This document shows, piece after piece, positions 49,572 to 58,889 of a DNA stretch of 64,000 bases. The stretch is from positions 124,810,849 to 124,874,848 of the forward strand of contig OW121849.1 of NCBI GenBank assembly GCA_933228895.1. The letters run 5' to 3'. Within the stretch, counting starts at the first letter, position 1, and each line of letters begins with the position of its first letter. This DNA comes from Platycnemis pennipes. Taxonomy: Eukaryota > Arthropoda > Insecta > Odonata > Platycnemididae. The notes beneath the pieces were generated by a model. It ran no database searches and had not been told where the DNA came from. It worked only from the letters and a program-made list of their open reading frames with translations. Both the position numbers and the translations under genes were made by a program.

Positions 49572-49907
49572 CATGCTTTCGAAACCTGGTGCTGGAAGAG
49601 GCTGATGAAGATCAAATGTACGGATAAAATAAGAAATGAAAAAGTATACAGAAGAGTAGAAGAGGACAGGACCCTGTGGAACACTATAGAGAAAAGAAGA
49701 GCCAGATGGATTGGTCACACCCTCAGACACAATGTATTCGTGAAGAATATAATTGAAGGAAAAATGGAGGGAAATATCCCAAGAGGAAGGCCAAGGGATA
49801 AATATATAGGACAAATAAAGAAGAAAATACATTGGAAGAACTACCAGGAAGTAAGCCAATTAGCATTAGATAGGGTAGGATGGAGGGCTGCAGTCAACCA
49901 ATATTAG
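49572..49907 (+). CDS. LINE type C polyprotein C-terminus (unit 1), frame intact
   Basis: Open for 111 codons from HAFETWCWKRLMKIKCTD to the stop at 49905-49907; the Met at 49605 opens the last 100. Motifs in order: VYRRVEEDRTLWNTI, RRARWIGHTLRHN, IIEGKMEGNIPRGRPRDKY, QIKKKIH, and LALDRVGWRAAVNQY at the end. This is the post-RT tail of a non-LTR retrotransposon, related in plan to the WRAASNQS family but distinct in sequence (GHTLRHN, IPRGRPRDKYIGQI, WRAAVNQ). The copy lacks the RT domain, so it is a 5'-truncated fragment even though this stretch has no stop. The unit 2 copy is broken. Confidence 0.8.
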   Translation, partial: HAFETWCWKRLMKIKCTDKIRNEKVYRRVEEDRTLWNTIEKRRARWIGHTLRHNVFVKNIIEGKMEGNIPRGRPRDKYIGQIKKKIHWKNYQEVSQLALDRVGWRAAVNQY

Positions 49908-50787
49908 GATTAAACGACCAATGATGATTTCCATAACAAATCAATGAAGGCATTTGTAAGGATATTATCAAATGTAACTTACTTAATGAAGAATATATAC
50001 GTTCTAGATGGTTTCAGATGTTATACTGCTTATTATTGCTTGTTAGATTCTTTGTATTTCAAAAGGTCGCTCAGGTCACCAAACCATCAGTATTATTTTA
50101 CTGCGCGTCCGTTGATCTAAATCCAGTCAATAACTCGTCATCTCAACTAGGTGGATAAGAACACCGGCCCGCTTCCCTTCACCATACAATGACCTAGTAC
50201 CCACTTTGTTCTCCTCTTAGCCTACTCACCCGATAAACGGTGCTTGCCTATTTTCTTTTTTCACATTCGGAAAAATACTGACACTAGGAAAAATAATGCC
50301 TTTCAAATAAGCGTTTTGAAACGTATTTTTTTGTAAAGAAAATTTGCAAAATTTGGAGGGTAATTAGCCAATAATTGTATAAATAGGTCCCTTACTGTTT
50401 CATGAAAGCCAGTGCCATTTTAATAATTTTATTTGCATGGTAAATGGAATCCCTGATCAGACATATCCACTGTTTACATAATTTTTGTCCAAAATTTGTT
50501 TATAAAATGTATTCATTAAAATTATCATCATTCGTAATCAACCAGATTTCAATCAACCAGATTCGTATGGTTCCAATGTCCTTAGTATCTATCTCAATAT
50601 AAAATAACCGATTTTGTTAACTACTATTGTGAGATTCATATCATGGCCATAGATTGCAGACTCTGATACAGTGACACATGTTTAAAAATACTTCATTCGA
50701 TGAAACTTGAATAACATTCGTATGAATTTCAACAGAAAAATGTTGTTAGGTACTCAGTTAATCATTATCGCGTCATCGAAATCAAAT

Positions 50788-51315
50788 GGGGGCGTTTACT
50801 CCAAACCGAAATCGCAATTTTGTGCGCGAAATTGTTAGATGGAAACAAAAAAAGGACTTTAGTGAAAAAATTAATCTCTAACCACAACATTTAACTTATA
50901 AAGCAAAAATTAAAATAAGCAAAACATGACGCCCACCGAAAAAGCTGCTGTGATAACATATACGTCATTTTCCTCCCGTCCTTGACTGTTCTTATGGGAA
51001 GGGAAAGGAGTGGATGGGGATTCTCGGAAGGTCTGTCCCAATAGATCCTGTCGCGATCGCTCCCATTGGGACAGCCAGCTGTGCCCTCCTATGCGATACG
51101 GCGAAGTAGCTTCGCGGGCTCAGTTGTGATTGGACGAAGTCGATATACGTAAGAGGTTGCACCACACCCACTTTTCCGAAAGGATAAAAACATCAGTTTT
51201 TCGCCCCTTATAATTCGATAAATAATCGACGAATCAAAAGACGGAAAAATACGTGTCTTTTTATTTTACAAAATCTTTCACATTCGGGAATAAAAAATAC
51301 ATGGTAAACGACCCC
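50788..51315. mobile_element. MITE, 528 bp, AT target duplication, present only in unit 1
   Basis: Left end GGGGGCGTTTAC; right end read on the minus strand GGGGTCGTTTAC: a 12-bp inverted repeat with one mismatch. AT flanks both sides (50786-50787 and 51316-51317). Unit 2 has the empty site near 55985 (ATCAAATTACCGACAATC), which shows this is an insertion after the duplication. Inside, CTGTCCCAAT (51033) and ATTGGGACAG (51065) form a 10-bp stem around a CpG-rich loop containing TCGCGATCGC. No coding frame. Confidence 0.8.
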
Positions 51316-51654
51316 ATTGACGACAACCTTCAAGCCAAATCTGACTCAAGCGTAGACCACACATGACGAAGACTTATTTTATTTTGATTTCTTTGGAGAA
51401 AAACTCAAGACTTATGAGTCGGAAAATGCTGTAATGATTCAATTCAATTACAAAGCTTTCATGGAAAGTCCAACAACAGTACATTTGACCATATATTAAG
51501 TATACGCGAAACCTATTAATGGGCGACAATTATCATTAGAATCTGCTTGAAATAACTGGAATTGTCCCCACTTGGATGCCACACAGGGAGAATTCACTTT
51601 TATTCAGTTAAAAAAGTTAATGGTTTTCGGCGTAACTTCGTTAAATTGTTTCAT

Positions 51655-52253
51655 GTTGAAGCAATTTCTGAATAAATGTTGAAATGAAAAACTTTGAAAA
51701 TTTCACACAAGTAGCTTTCATCGACCAGTCCCGTCACAGTGAGACATTTTCTGGTACAAGAAAACCACGACCATATATACACTGGGTCAATGGGGGTGGA
51801 AGGCAGGTCAAGGGGAAGGGGGGGAGGTTGAGCTGGAGCGCTGGGGAGGGATGGGGAGTGGGTTAATTTCCAGGGAAGAGGAAAGCTAGGAAGATGGGTA
51901 TGCCTTGTCCGTGATTCACACCATGTCCCAAGGTGGGAGCTGGGGTTAAGGGTTCGGAGGAAGGGTAGTGACGACACATGATGGAGAGGTTAAGTAAAGG
52001 GGAATGGGATAGGAAAAGAACATCATTAAATAAAACCCCTTCATCACGATACGGTATTTAAAATGTCCATGGACTCTAAAGCATCCAGTTTGGGGCCCTT
52101 CTTCTCCAGCTGGAGGATCTCCGATTCAAATACACTCACATGATTGGCTTCAAACAAATGTTTTGCGAGCAACGATGAGGGATTGTTTTTTTTTAAACAT
52201 GCTTCGTGTTCTTTTACTCGCGTTTAGAATTTCCTTCCCGTTTGTCAGGTGAT
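51655..52253 (-). pseudogene. Penelope-like element GIY-YIG C-terminus and 3' tail (unit 1)
   Basis: Minus-strand reading from 52253: QTGRKF, one stop, TRVKEHEACLKKNNPSSL, then LAKHLFEANHVSVFESEILQ and LEKKGPKLDALESMDILNTV. These are the second half of the GIY-YIG nuclease (conserved Arg in the TRVKEHE helix, Glu in ALESM). A stop pair follows (SRD.EG in unit 2 is open here as a break). The 3' UTR is CT-rich and ends near 51780-51720 with GTTTTCTTGTACCAG, GACGGGACTGGTCGATGAAA and AGCTACTTG. The N-terminal half of the domain and the RT are missing. Confidence 0.8.
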
Positions 52254-52258
52254 ACATC

Positions 52259-52338
52259 GGATACATGATATATCGGACAAACGATAAGGAAATTCAAAAC
52301 GCGAGTAAAAGAACACGAAGCATGTTTTAAAAATAACA
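52259..52338 (+). pseudogene. Inverted partial GIY-YIG copy, head to head with the minus-strand one (unit 1)
   Basis: Plus-strand reading GQTIRKFKTRVKEHEACFKN then NNPSLN, the same protein stretch as the minus-strand copy ending at 52253. The two form an inverted repeat with arms of about 80 bases and a centre of fewer than 20 bases (TGATACATCGGATACATGA). This copy joins LINE type B directly at about 52340. Unit 2 has the same arrangement at 56900-56986, so the structure is older than the duplication. Confidence 0.8.
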
Positions 52339-52363
52339 ATCCCTCATTAAATGAATTAAAATG

Positions 52364-52625
52364 GGAATCATTGTCAGATCGCATGTTGAATGTTGAAATT
52401 TAAACTAATCTCTTAAGTTCCAAGATAATATTTTCAGTGATGACGTTAAAAATATTTTGCGAACCCCAACTTACTATGGTAGACTGGACCATAATCACGA
52501 AAATAGAGAAATTGATTGCCGAACTGACAGATAGAAAATGTCCTTTTTTCCTCGTACAATTTGGGATATGAATAGCAGAGCAGTTGACCTGCTCGAGCAA
52601 CTCGATATCTCGGGTTGAGCTAATC
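52364..52625 (+). pseudogene. LINE type B C-terminus (unit 1)
   Basis: Translation WESLSDRMLNVEI, a stop, then TLKIFCEPQLTMVDWTIITK, IEKLIAELTDRKCPFF and, after a one-base loss, the counterpart of PRTIRDMNS, which is intact in unit 2. The motif FFPRTIRDWN is a common last box of non-LTR retrotransposon polyproteins of the jockey/CR1 kind. The WES start and FFPRTIR end show that it is a relative of LINE type A. Confidence 0.65.
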
Positions 52626-52842
52626 GTCTTAACCATATTTTGTACCCACACCACTCCCCCTTCTAGATATTGCCTCGGCTTTCCATACCCCCACCGCCGT
52701 TCTGTCTCTTCCCTAATTCTCACATTTACCTTTCCTCCCACTGCCACTACTGGTCACAATTCAGATATGTTCCAAGGGAATTTTATGATAGGTTGAAAGG
52801 TTACGATAGGTTATGTAGTGTATCATAATTAATACATGAGTT

Positions 52843-53310
52843 AGGGTGGGAATCATTAACAGAGCGTAGGTTAAAGTACAGATTAAATCTATTGCAGAAA
52901 TTAAAATCGGGTAGGTTTACCTAAGATGTTAGGCATGTATTGAAAATACAAGCGTATTATACTAGATTCGTCTAAATGAATGAGATTAGAGAGATAGAAT
53001 GTCTTACTGGTAGATTAAAAATGTCTTTTTTCCCCCGTACTATAAGAGAACACAATAGACAGCATAGCAAAGGGATAGGTAGGGGAAATATTTTAGAGTG
53101 TTATGTTGTGTATGATGCATTTATTAACAACTAATCCCTTAATTACTATGTAGATACTAACAATTTAGTTGCATGAGATCCTATAGTAGCGTCTTTACAT
53201 GTCGATAGTGTATGCATGGTGATATTCACCCCCGGCCACACACCCTCGCGGTGGCTTACAGGGTATCGCGTGGATGTAGATGAATGAGTCCAAAGTTCTA
53301 CCGACCGTGA
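52843..53310 (+). pseudogene. LINE type A C-terminus and 3' UTR (unit 2)
   Basis: One frame with only two stops reads WESLTERRLKYRLNLLQKLK, SGRFT, stop, DVRHVLKIQAYYTRFV, stop, MNEIREIECLTGRLKMSFFP, then RTIREHNRQHSKGIGRGNIL and a stop at 53132-53134. The MSFFPRTIREHN box is typical of the last part of jockey/CR1-like polyproteins. The 3' UTR ends near 53290 with GATGTAGATGAATGAG. Better preserved than unit 1. Confidence 0.75.
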
Positions 53311-53327
53311 AATATCTTTAAGGCCAC

Positions 53328-54156
53328 TGTGGCATTTTTTCGGTACCCCTCCCCCTCCCCCCCTCCCCTCGTTGGCCATAACCCCTCGGCGGACTAATTA
53401 CCCTCCGGACTTAGCCGCAGGACTTGCTCGACAGGCGTAGCTAACGACAGGCGGAGCCAACGACGCCAACAATGCCTACGATTCCAAAATGCAACGATTC
53501 CGGGCTGCAGCGTTCCGACAAAGCGTGCCGTCAAGCCACGCCGTCCAGCCACGCCGTCCCCTGACCAGTGTGGTATTCACTTATATAGCCCCCAAAGCGC
53601 GCAAGAAGACCAGAAGTTAGGCCATCGTACGAGCCGTTATTTTGGTGTTCCCCCGCCGTAGTGAAAAAAGAGTCCCGGATGACCCAATCCTAAGCTTCCA
53701 CCTCGCCCCCTTCACATCATGCCACCTTTTCCTCCCCTCAATTTGCACCAATGGAATTCCACGTTAAACCCCATTGCACTTTGACCTTCCAGAATATACC
53801 CCCTCCTTACCCCAGAGAATACCTCCCCTCTCACGCTCTCTGTTCGAGTCAAGACGGCAAAGAGACGACTTCGAGGCTAGGTGAGAGGAGACTTGGTGAT
53901 TGTCGAGTCTCCTTAGCGCCATGGACTTTTGGTGCAAGTTATTAGCTTTTCCCGAAATTGTGAAGAGTATTTCAATTTTTTTGGTTTGTACTTTGTCTAT
54001 TGTTGTTTAAATACAGTGTTTGATTAGTTAGATTGTCATACTTTTGTGGTTTTTTCTATTTTTGACCTCATCTTGCTCACCCGTCTTGGAAAGAATATTT
54101 GTCCTTTGGACAAGCGTTTCTCGTGAACTGCTGTTCTTCTTTCGAGAAACGCTACA
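53328..54156 (+). mobile_element. Solo LTR, 829 bp, CCAC target duplication, present only in unit 2
   Basis: Starts TGTGGC and ends GCTACA, giving TG..CA ends that pair with one mismatch. CCAC stands directly before (53324-53327) and after (54157-54160). Unit 1 has the empty site with a single CCAC (AAGGCCACATGA near 48768), so the boundaries are certain. A TATA-like word (TTATATAG, about 53581-53588) fits an LTR promoter. The block is GC-rich and CpG-rich on its left side (GCCACGCCGTCC repeated near 53535-53560). A four-base duplication suggests a Ty3/Gypsy-type element. No internal coding region remains. Confidence 0.9.
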
Positions 54157-55029
54157 CCACATGATACCCATCTCTGACAAAATCTCTTCAATGCAATGAC
54201 CGAAGTCTTTTCGTGTTTCTCCGAAAAATATTTTTTAAATTATTAAACCAATTATTTATTCTAGGCTTAATCCGTTTGATTTTTTACAACTATACAAATT
54301 GAAAATAGTGAGTAACGAGTTTTAATTTGATAAAAATAACACATTTTCGTTCTTTTTATCGAAAAGGCCAATCGCAAGCAAAAGTAATAGATAGACAAAT
54401 ATATACAATATCGATAGTGGTCAAACGTAGAAAAAAATATAAAGTAACGCCTTATATCCGAGCTTTGTCTATGGAATCATTTCCTAGCTCGATATTTTTC
54501 CTGGAAAGGTTGACGAATTTTCCATCAAGCAATTCTTCAAATTAAAATGCCTCCGGAAGCAGCAAAGCTATGCTAAAACATATATGCTATTAAATCTCGT
54601 CAAGCAGTCAGTAATTTGGTTGGAGACGTACACATAGTTCTGTACTATAATTAAAGTAAGGTTCGAGGGATCAGAACAGGAAAATTTTCTTCTCCTCGTC
54701 CATTTGCTGGTGTTTCTTTGTTAGTAGTGGTGCCTTAAATATCACGGAATCCAGAATAATCAACAAAGTTGGCTGTGCCGACACCGAAATTTGCAAATGA
54801 CGTTACCTGCTTTGAAACGCGTCTTTGAAAAATATACGTCTAGGTAACAACGCGTCTGATGACATGAAAACGATCAATAGACAAACATATATCTCACTTC
54901 ACCAACATTGGAGTCTACTTAAGCAAGATGAAATGGGAAAAATATTTGTCTAATATTTGCATAACATTTGCGTGAAGCGTGGCTCTCTAAGGATCAAAAG
55001 CATGGGAAAAGTAGACTAGAAAAGACTAT
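54157..55029. other. Unit 2 spacer without recognised element
   Basis: Matches unit 1 (about 48765-49571) except for the divergent stretch near 54775-54870. AT-rich, with no coding evidence. Confidence 0.45.
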
Positions 55030-55344
55030 CATGCTTTCGAAACCTGGTGCTGGAAGAGGCTGATGAAGATCAAATGTACGGATAAAATAAGAAATGAAAA
55101 AGTATATAGAAGAGTAGAAGAGGACAGGACCCTGTGGAACACTATAGAGAAAAGAAGAACCAGACGGATTGGTCACACCCTCAGACACAATGGATTCGTG
55201 AAGAATATAATTGAAGGAAAAATGGAGAGAAAAATCCCATGAGGAATGCCAAGGGATAAATAAATAGGACAAATAAAGAAGAAAATACATAGGAAGAACT
55301 ACCAGGATAGGGTAGAATGGACGGCCGCAGTCAACCAATCTTAG
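55030..55344 (+). pseudogene. LINE type C polyprotein C-terminus (unit 2), broken
   Basis: Same text as 49572-49907, but with a TGA where unit 1 has the Arg of IPRGRPR (about 55239), a TAA two lines later, and a deletion of about 21 bases (the segment for EVSQLAL). It ends WTAAVNQS with a stop at 55342-55344. Contrast with the intact frame in unit 1 shows post-duplication decay. Confidence 0.8.
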
Positions 55345-56339
55345 GATTGAACGACCAATGATGATTTCCATAACAAATCAATGAGTGCATTTGTTAGGAT
55401 ATTATCAAATATAACTTACTTAATAAAGAATATATACGTTTCAGATGGTTTCAGATGTTATACTGCCTATTATTGCTTGTTCCATTCATTGTATTTCAAA
55501 AGGTCGCTCAGGTCATCCATCAGTATTATTTTCCTGCGCGTCCGTTGATCGAAATCCAGTCATTTCATTTTTATGGTAAATGCAATCCTTAATCAGACAT
55601 ATCCACCATTTGCATAATTTTAGTCCAAAATTTCTTTATAATATGTATTCAGTAAAATTACCATCGTTCGTATTCAACCAGATTTTTCAGACGGATTTCC
55701 TTTTAGAGGAAGATAAACACATGGGAAAATGAAACGGATCAACTACTGGAAAGATATATATCGAGAAATCGTAAGGTTCCATTGTGCTTAGTATCTATTC
55801 CAATGTAAAATAACCGATTTTGTTAACTATATTTGTGAGATTCATATCATAGCCATAGATTGCAGACACAGATAGCTGTTTAAAAATATTTCATTCCATG
55901 AAACTTGAATAATATTGGTTTGAATTTCAACAGCAATGTATTGATGGGTACTCAGTTCACCATTATCGCGTCATCCAAATCAAATTACCGACAATCTTCA
56001 GGTCATCTCTGACTCAAGCGTAGACCACACATGACGAATACATTTTATTCTGATTTCTTTGGAGAAAAACCCACGACTTATGAGTCGGAAAATGCTGTAA
56101 TGATTCAATTCAATTACAAAGATTTCATGGAAAGTCCAACAGCAGTATATTTGACCATATATTAAGTATAGGCGAAACCTATTAATGGGCGACAATGATC
56201 ATTAGAATCTGCTTGAAATCACCGGAATTGTCCTTTCTTGCATGCGAGAATTCAAGTTTATTCAGTTATAAAAGTTAATGGTTTTCGGTGTGACACGATG
56301 AAGCAATTTCTGAATAAATGTTGAAATGAAAAACTTAGT

Positions 56340-56885
56340 AAATTTCGCATAAGTAGCTTTAATCGACCAGTTCCGTCGCTGTGCGACATCATCAGGTACA
56401 AGAAAACCACGACCATATACATGTACACTGGGTCAAAGTGGGTGGATTGCTGGCCAAGGGGAAGGAGGGGAGGTTGAGCTGGAATGTCGGGGAGGAATGG
56501 GGGGTGAATTTCCAGGGAAGAGGAAAGCTAGGAAGATGGTTATGGCTTGTCACACCATGTCCCAAGGTGGGAGGTGGGGTTAAGGGTTCGGAGGATGGGT
56601 AGTGACGACAGGTGATGGGAGGTTAAGTGAAGGGGAATGGGATAGGAAAAGAACATCATTAAGCAAAACCCCTTCATCACGAATTACGGTATTTAAAATT
56701 TCCATGGACTCTAGAGCGTCCAGCTTGGGGCCCTTCTTCTCCAGTTGGAGGATCTGCGATTCAAATACACTCACATGATTGGCTCCAAACAAATGTTTTG
56801 CGAGCAACGATGAGGGATTGTTGTTTTTAAAACATGCTTCGTGTTCTTTTCCTCGCGTTTTGAATTTCCTTCCCGTTTGTCAGAT
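56340..56885 (-). pseudogene. Penelope-like element GIY-YIG C-terminus and 3' tail (unit 2)
   Basis: Minus-strand reading: LAKHLFGANHVSVFESQILQ, LEKKGPKLDALESMEILNTV, IRDEGVLLNDVLFLSHSPSL, then NLPSPVVTTHPPNP and a stop near 56580. So the C-terminal end of the protein, including the ESMEI and LLND boxes usual for this domain, is open here, while unit 1 has stops after LNTV. The tail near 56405-56355 reads CTTGTACCTGATGATGTCGC then GACGGAACTGGTCGATTAAA, the standard PLE tail pattern. Confidence 0.8.
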
Positions 56886-56899
56886 GATACATTGGAGAT

Positions 56900-56986
56900 A
56901 CATGATACATCGGATAAATTGTAAGGAAATTAAAAACGCGATAAAAGAACACAAAGCATGTTTTAAAAATAACAATTCCTCATTAA
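56900..56986 (+). pseudogene. Inverted partial GIY-YIG copy (unit 2)
   Basis: Counterpart of 52259-52338, slightly more worn (AAGGAAATTAAAAACGCGAT, ACACAAAGCATG). It faces the minus-strand copy that ends near 56885 and joins LINE type B on its right. Confidence 0.75.
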
Positions 56987-56989
56987 ATT

Positions 56990-57300
56990 AATTAAAATGG
57001 GAATCATTGTCAGATCGCATGTTGAATGTTGAAATTTAGACTAATCTCTTAAGTTCCAAGAAAATATTTTAAGTGATGACGTTGAAAATATTTTGCGAAC
57101 CCCAACTTACTATGGTAGACTGGACCATAATCACAAAATTAGAGAAATTGATTGCCGAACTGACAGATCCAAAATGTCCTTTTTTTCCTCGTACAATTAG
57201 GGATATGAATAGCGGAGCATTTGACCTGCTCGAGCAACTCGATGTCTCGGGTCGAGCTAATCGTCTTAACCATATTTTGTACCAACACCACTCCCCCTTC
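56990..57300 (+). pseudogene. LINE type B C-terminus (unit 2)
   Basis: From WESLSDRMLNVEI a stop follows. Then from 57073 a 76-codon frame reads MMTLKIFCEPQLTMVDWTII, LIAELTDPKCPFFPRTIRDM, NSGAFDLLEQLDVSGRANRL and onward to a stop at 57301-57303. The box FFPRTIRDMNS is intact. As a retrotransposon fragment it has no expected function. Confidence 0.7.
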
Positions 57301-57387
57301 TAGATATTGCCTCGGCTTTCCATGCGACCCCCCACCGCCGTTCTGTCTCTTACCTAATCCTCACATTTACCTTTCCTCCCACTGCCG

Positions 57388-57547
57388 AACGCCAAGTTCC
57401 AACGTTCGCCTCCGCCAAGGTCAACCGCTTCCATCTACCTTCTCTTCCACTCCTCCTTTTCCTTCCCAATTCCCACACATAATTTTATAAGCCGTAGCAA
57501 TTTTGTAACAAATGCCTGAAGATGTATGTCGTGACGGGACCAAACCC
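57388..57547 (+). mobile_element. Possible Penelope-like 3' end
   Basis: CT-rich text (57425-57475) is followed by TAAGCCGTAGCAATTTTGTA and TGCCTGAAGATGTATGTCGT then GACGGGACCAAACC. The CTGAAGATG..GACG..AAACC order is a PLE-type tail. No coding part is readable immediately upstream, so this is tentative. Confidence 0.35.
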
Positions 57548-57870
57548 TTCACATCCACACCCTGCATGCCACCATAAAGATGTGAGGCAGGCGGTGAACA
57601 CTCAACAAACACGCACTACATATCATCCACATAAAGTAATAGTAACAATACACCAGTCTAAACTTCACCACTTAAAAAAGATAAAAACAGCAAAGCAAGC
57701 ACGCAAAAACATGCTGTCAGTTGGGTCAGCTCAAAGTCCCTACAACACATGCAACTACCCACGCTATCCACGCATACACTCATTGGATACATTTACCGCC
57801 ATTCATATCCCTAATTGTACGAGGAAAGAAGGACATTGACATTTTGAATCTGTCAGTACGGCAATAAATA
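57548..57870 (-). pseudogene. LINE type B-like 3' end, minus strand
   Basis: On the minus strand GCCGTACTGACAGATTCAAA is followed by TGTCCTTCTTTCCTCGTACA then ATTAGGGATATGAATGG, the nucleotide counterpart of the LTD.KCPFFPRTIRDMN box with a one-base loss. The far end (57548) has GGTGGCATGCAGGGTGTGGA, the 3' UTR signature shared with type A. It is inverted relative to the LINEs in the duplication. Confidence 0.5.
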
Positions 57871-58147
57871 GGCTATTGTCGTTGAAAATAAAACCAGCGT
57901 GGAAAAATTTTACTTTTTTCATTTCATTGAGAGATTTCCGCATAGCTACGCCTCAATTCATCGGAGAAATTCAGTTTAGTTAACCTGCACCGTATAAGAC
58001 GTTGGTGTACACTCCTACCTTGTCCCAGGAAGTCGAACACTCGTAACGAAAGACGCCAAAGGGATCCATAGTTTTTTTGTCCCATCCGTCGGACAGAGTA
58101 TTGAATTTTGAATGCTCCCTGGATGGCATACAAATAGAGACATAATT

Positions 58148-58393
58148 GAAGACCTGAGTGCAAGAACAAGATAATAACCAAAAGTGAAGTTTCGAGAAAA
58201 CTCCGGCTATTATCTGGTTCTTGCACTCAGAGAGCAGAACGTAAAATTCCAACAATGTCTGCTGAACTTATTTAGAACTTACCAACGAAAATGACTATAT
58301 CTACTGGTAAAGGGCAGGAAGGGCTTCATGTGTATGTGTAAATCTCATTTTCGCAAAAAGTGGTCATTATCTGGTTCTTGCACTAAGGTCTTC
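58148..58393. mobile_element. MITE / foldback element, 246 bp, 33-bp terminal inverted repeats
   Basis: Left end GAAGACCTGAGTGCAAGAAC then AAGATAATAACCA (58148-58180). The right end on the minus strand reads GAAGACCTTAGTGCAAGAAC then CAGATAATGACCA (58361-58393). Three mismatches in 33. A third, internal copy (58203-58228) also faces the left arm, so 58153-58228 by itself folds into a 76-base hairpin. No coding; target duplication not clear (ACATAATT left, TAAATATT right). Confidence 0.75.
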
Positions 58394-58499
58394 TAAATAT
58401 TAAATATTATTTTCCAGCGGTATTCCTCGCCCATTGCTGGGTTTCGAATACAGGTCTTCAGCGAGGATACACTAATCCAGAAAGAATTTGGTGATCGAA

Positions 58500-58830
58500 A
58501 TTGTGTGATACTACTGGCTGCCAATCCCGAGGGCTTTGAAGGGCGAGGGGTTTGAATTCCGGCCGTGGCAGATATATTTCATTGCCATACCGGTCCCCAC
58601 TTGAGTCGTATGTGGAGAGCACTTCGAGTACAGTACACTGTCAGTAGCATGGGACGTTGAACCGTAAACCACTTGGTGCCTTTAAAAAGCCTAAAAGTAG
58701 GATAATATTGACCAAGAGTTTCTCTTAGCCCCTCCCCCATTCCATGAATAAATCATACCTCTTCTCTTACAATGTCCTAGCCTAAATGGTGCAAAAACCA
58801 GAACCATTGCAAGCAACGCCTAGTCTTCCT
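58500..58830 (+). mobile_element. tRNA-derived SINE, plus strand
   Basis: Head TGATACTACTGGCTGCCAAT with B-box-like GGTTTGAATTCC (about 58549-58560). The body reads CAGTAGCATGGGACGTTGAA, CCACTTGGTGCCT and AAAAGTAGGATAATATTG. It is the same order as the copy at 8490, with more divergence. Confidence 0.65.
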
Positions 58831-58889
58831 CTAGGTGCAATTGGTTAGAGCTGTTTATTCTTATAAAATAGATGGAGCTCAGCGATACT

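Larger units (their letters stand above)
48206..52750 (+). repeat. Tandem segmental duplication, unit 1 (about 4.5 kb)
   Basis: Starts TGGTCACAATTCAGATATGT at 48206; the same words start unit 2 at 52751. Text then matches in order for the whole unit, at roughly nine in ten bases by eye, through to CTTTCCTCCCACTGCC near 52731-52746 (57372-57387 in unit 2). Unit 1 has extra stretches that unit 2 lacks: a 528-bp MITE at 50788-51315, and about 300 bases near 50134-50430 whose status (insertion here or deletion there) is not decided. Contents are annotated separately. Confidence 0.9.
52751..57387 (+). repeat. Tandem segmental duplication, unit 2 (about 4.6 kb)
   Basis: Second copy of the segment at 48206-52750, head to tail with no gap. 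It has one large insertion absent from unit 1 (solo LTR, 53328-54156) and about 70-90 extra bases near 54775-54870 and 55690-55785. It lacks the 528-bp MITE and about 300 bases corresponding to 50134-50430. At its right end the sequence runs on past 57387 into non-duplicated text (GAACGCCAAGTTCCAACG). Confidence 0.9.

Noticed and set aside
49536..49859. 107-codon minus-strand open frame (and its 125-codon counterpart at 54994-55371)
   Set aside because: Antisense shadow of the LINE type C coding sequence.
50134..50430. About 300 bases in unit 1 absent from unit 2, considered as another insertion
   Set aside because: No inverted ends or target duplication were seen, and the unit 2 junction (GTCATTTCATTTTTATGG) looks as likely to be a deletion.
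52400..52747. 115-codon minus-strand open frame
   Set aside because: It is antisense to LINE type B, whose plus-strand reading contains recognisable motifs.
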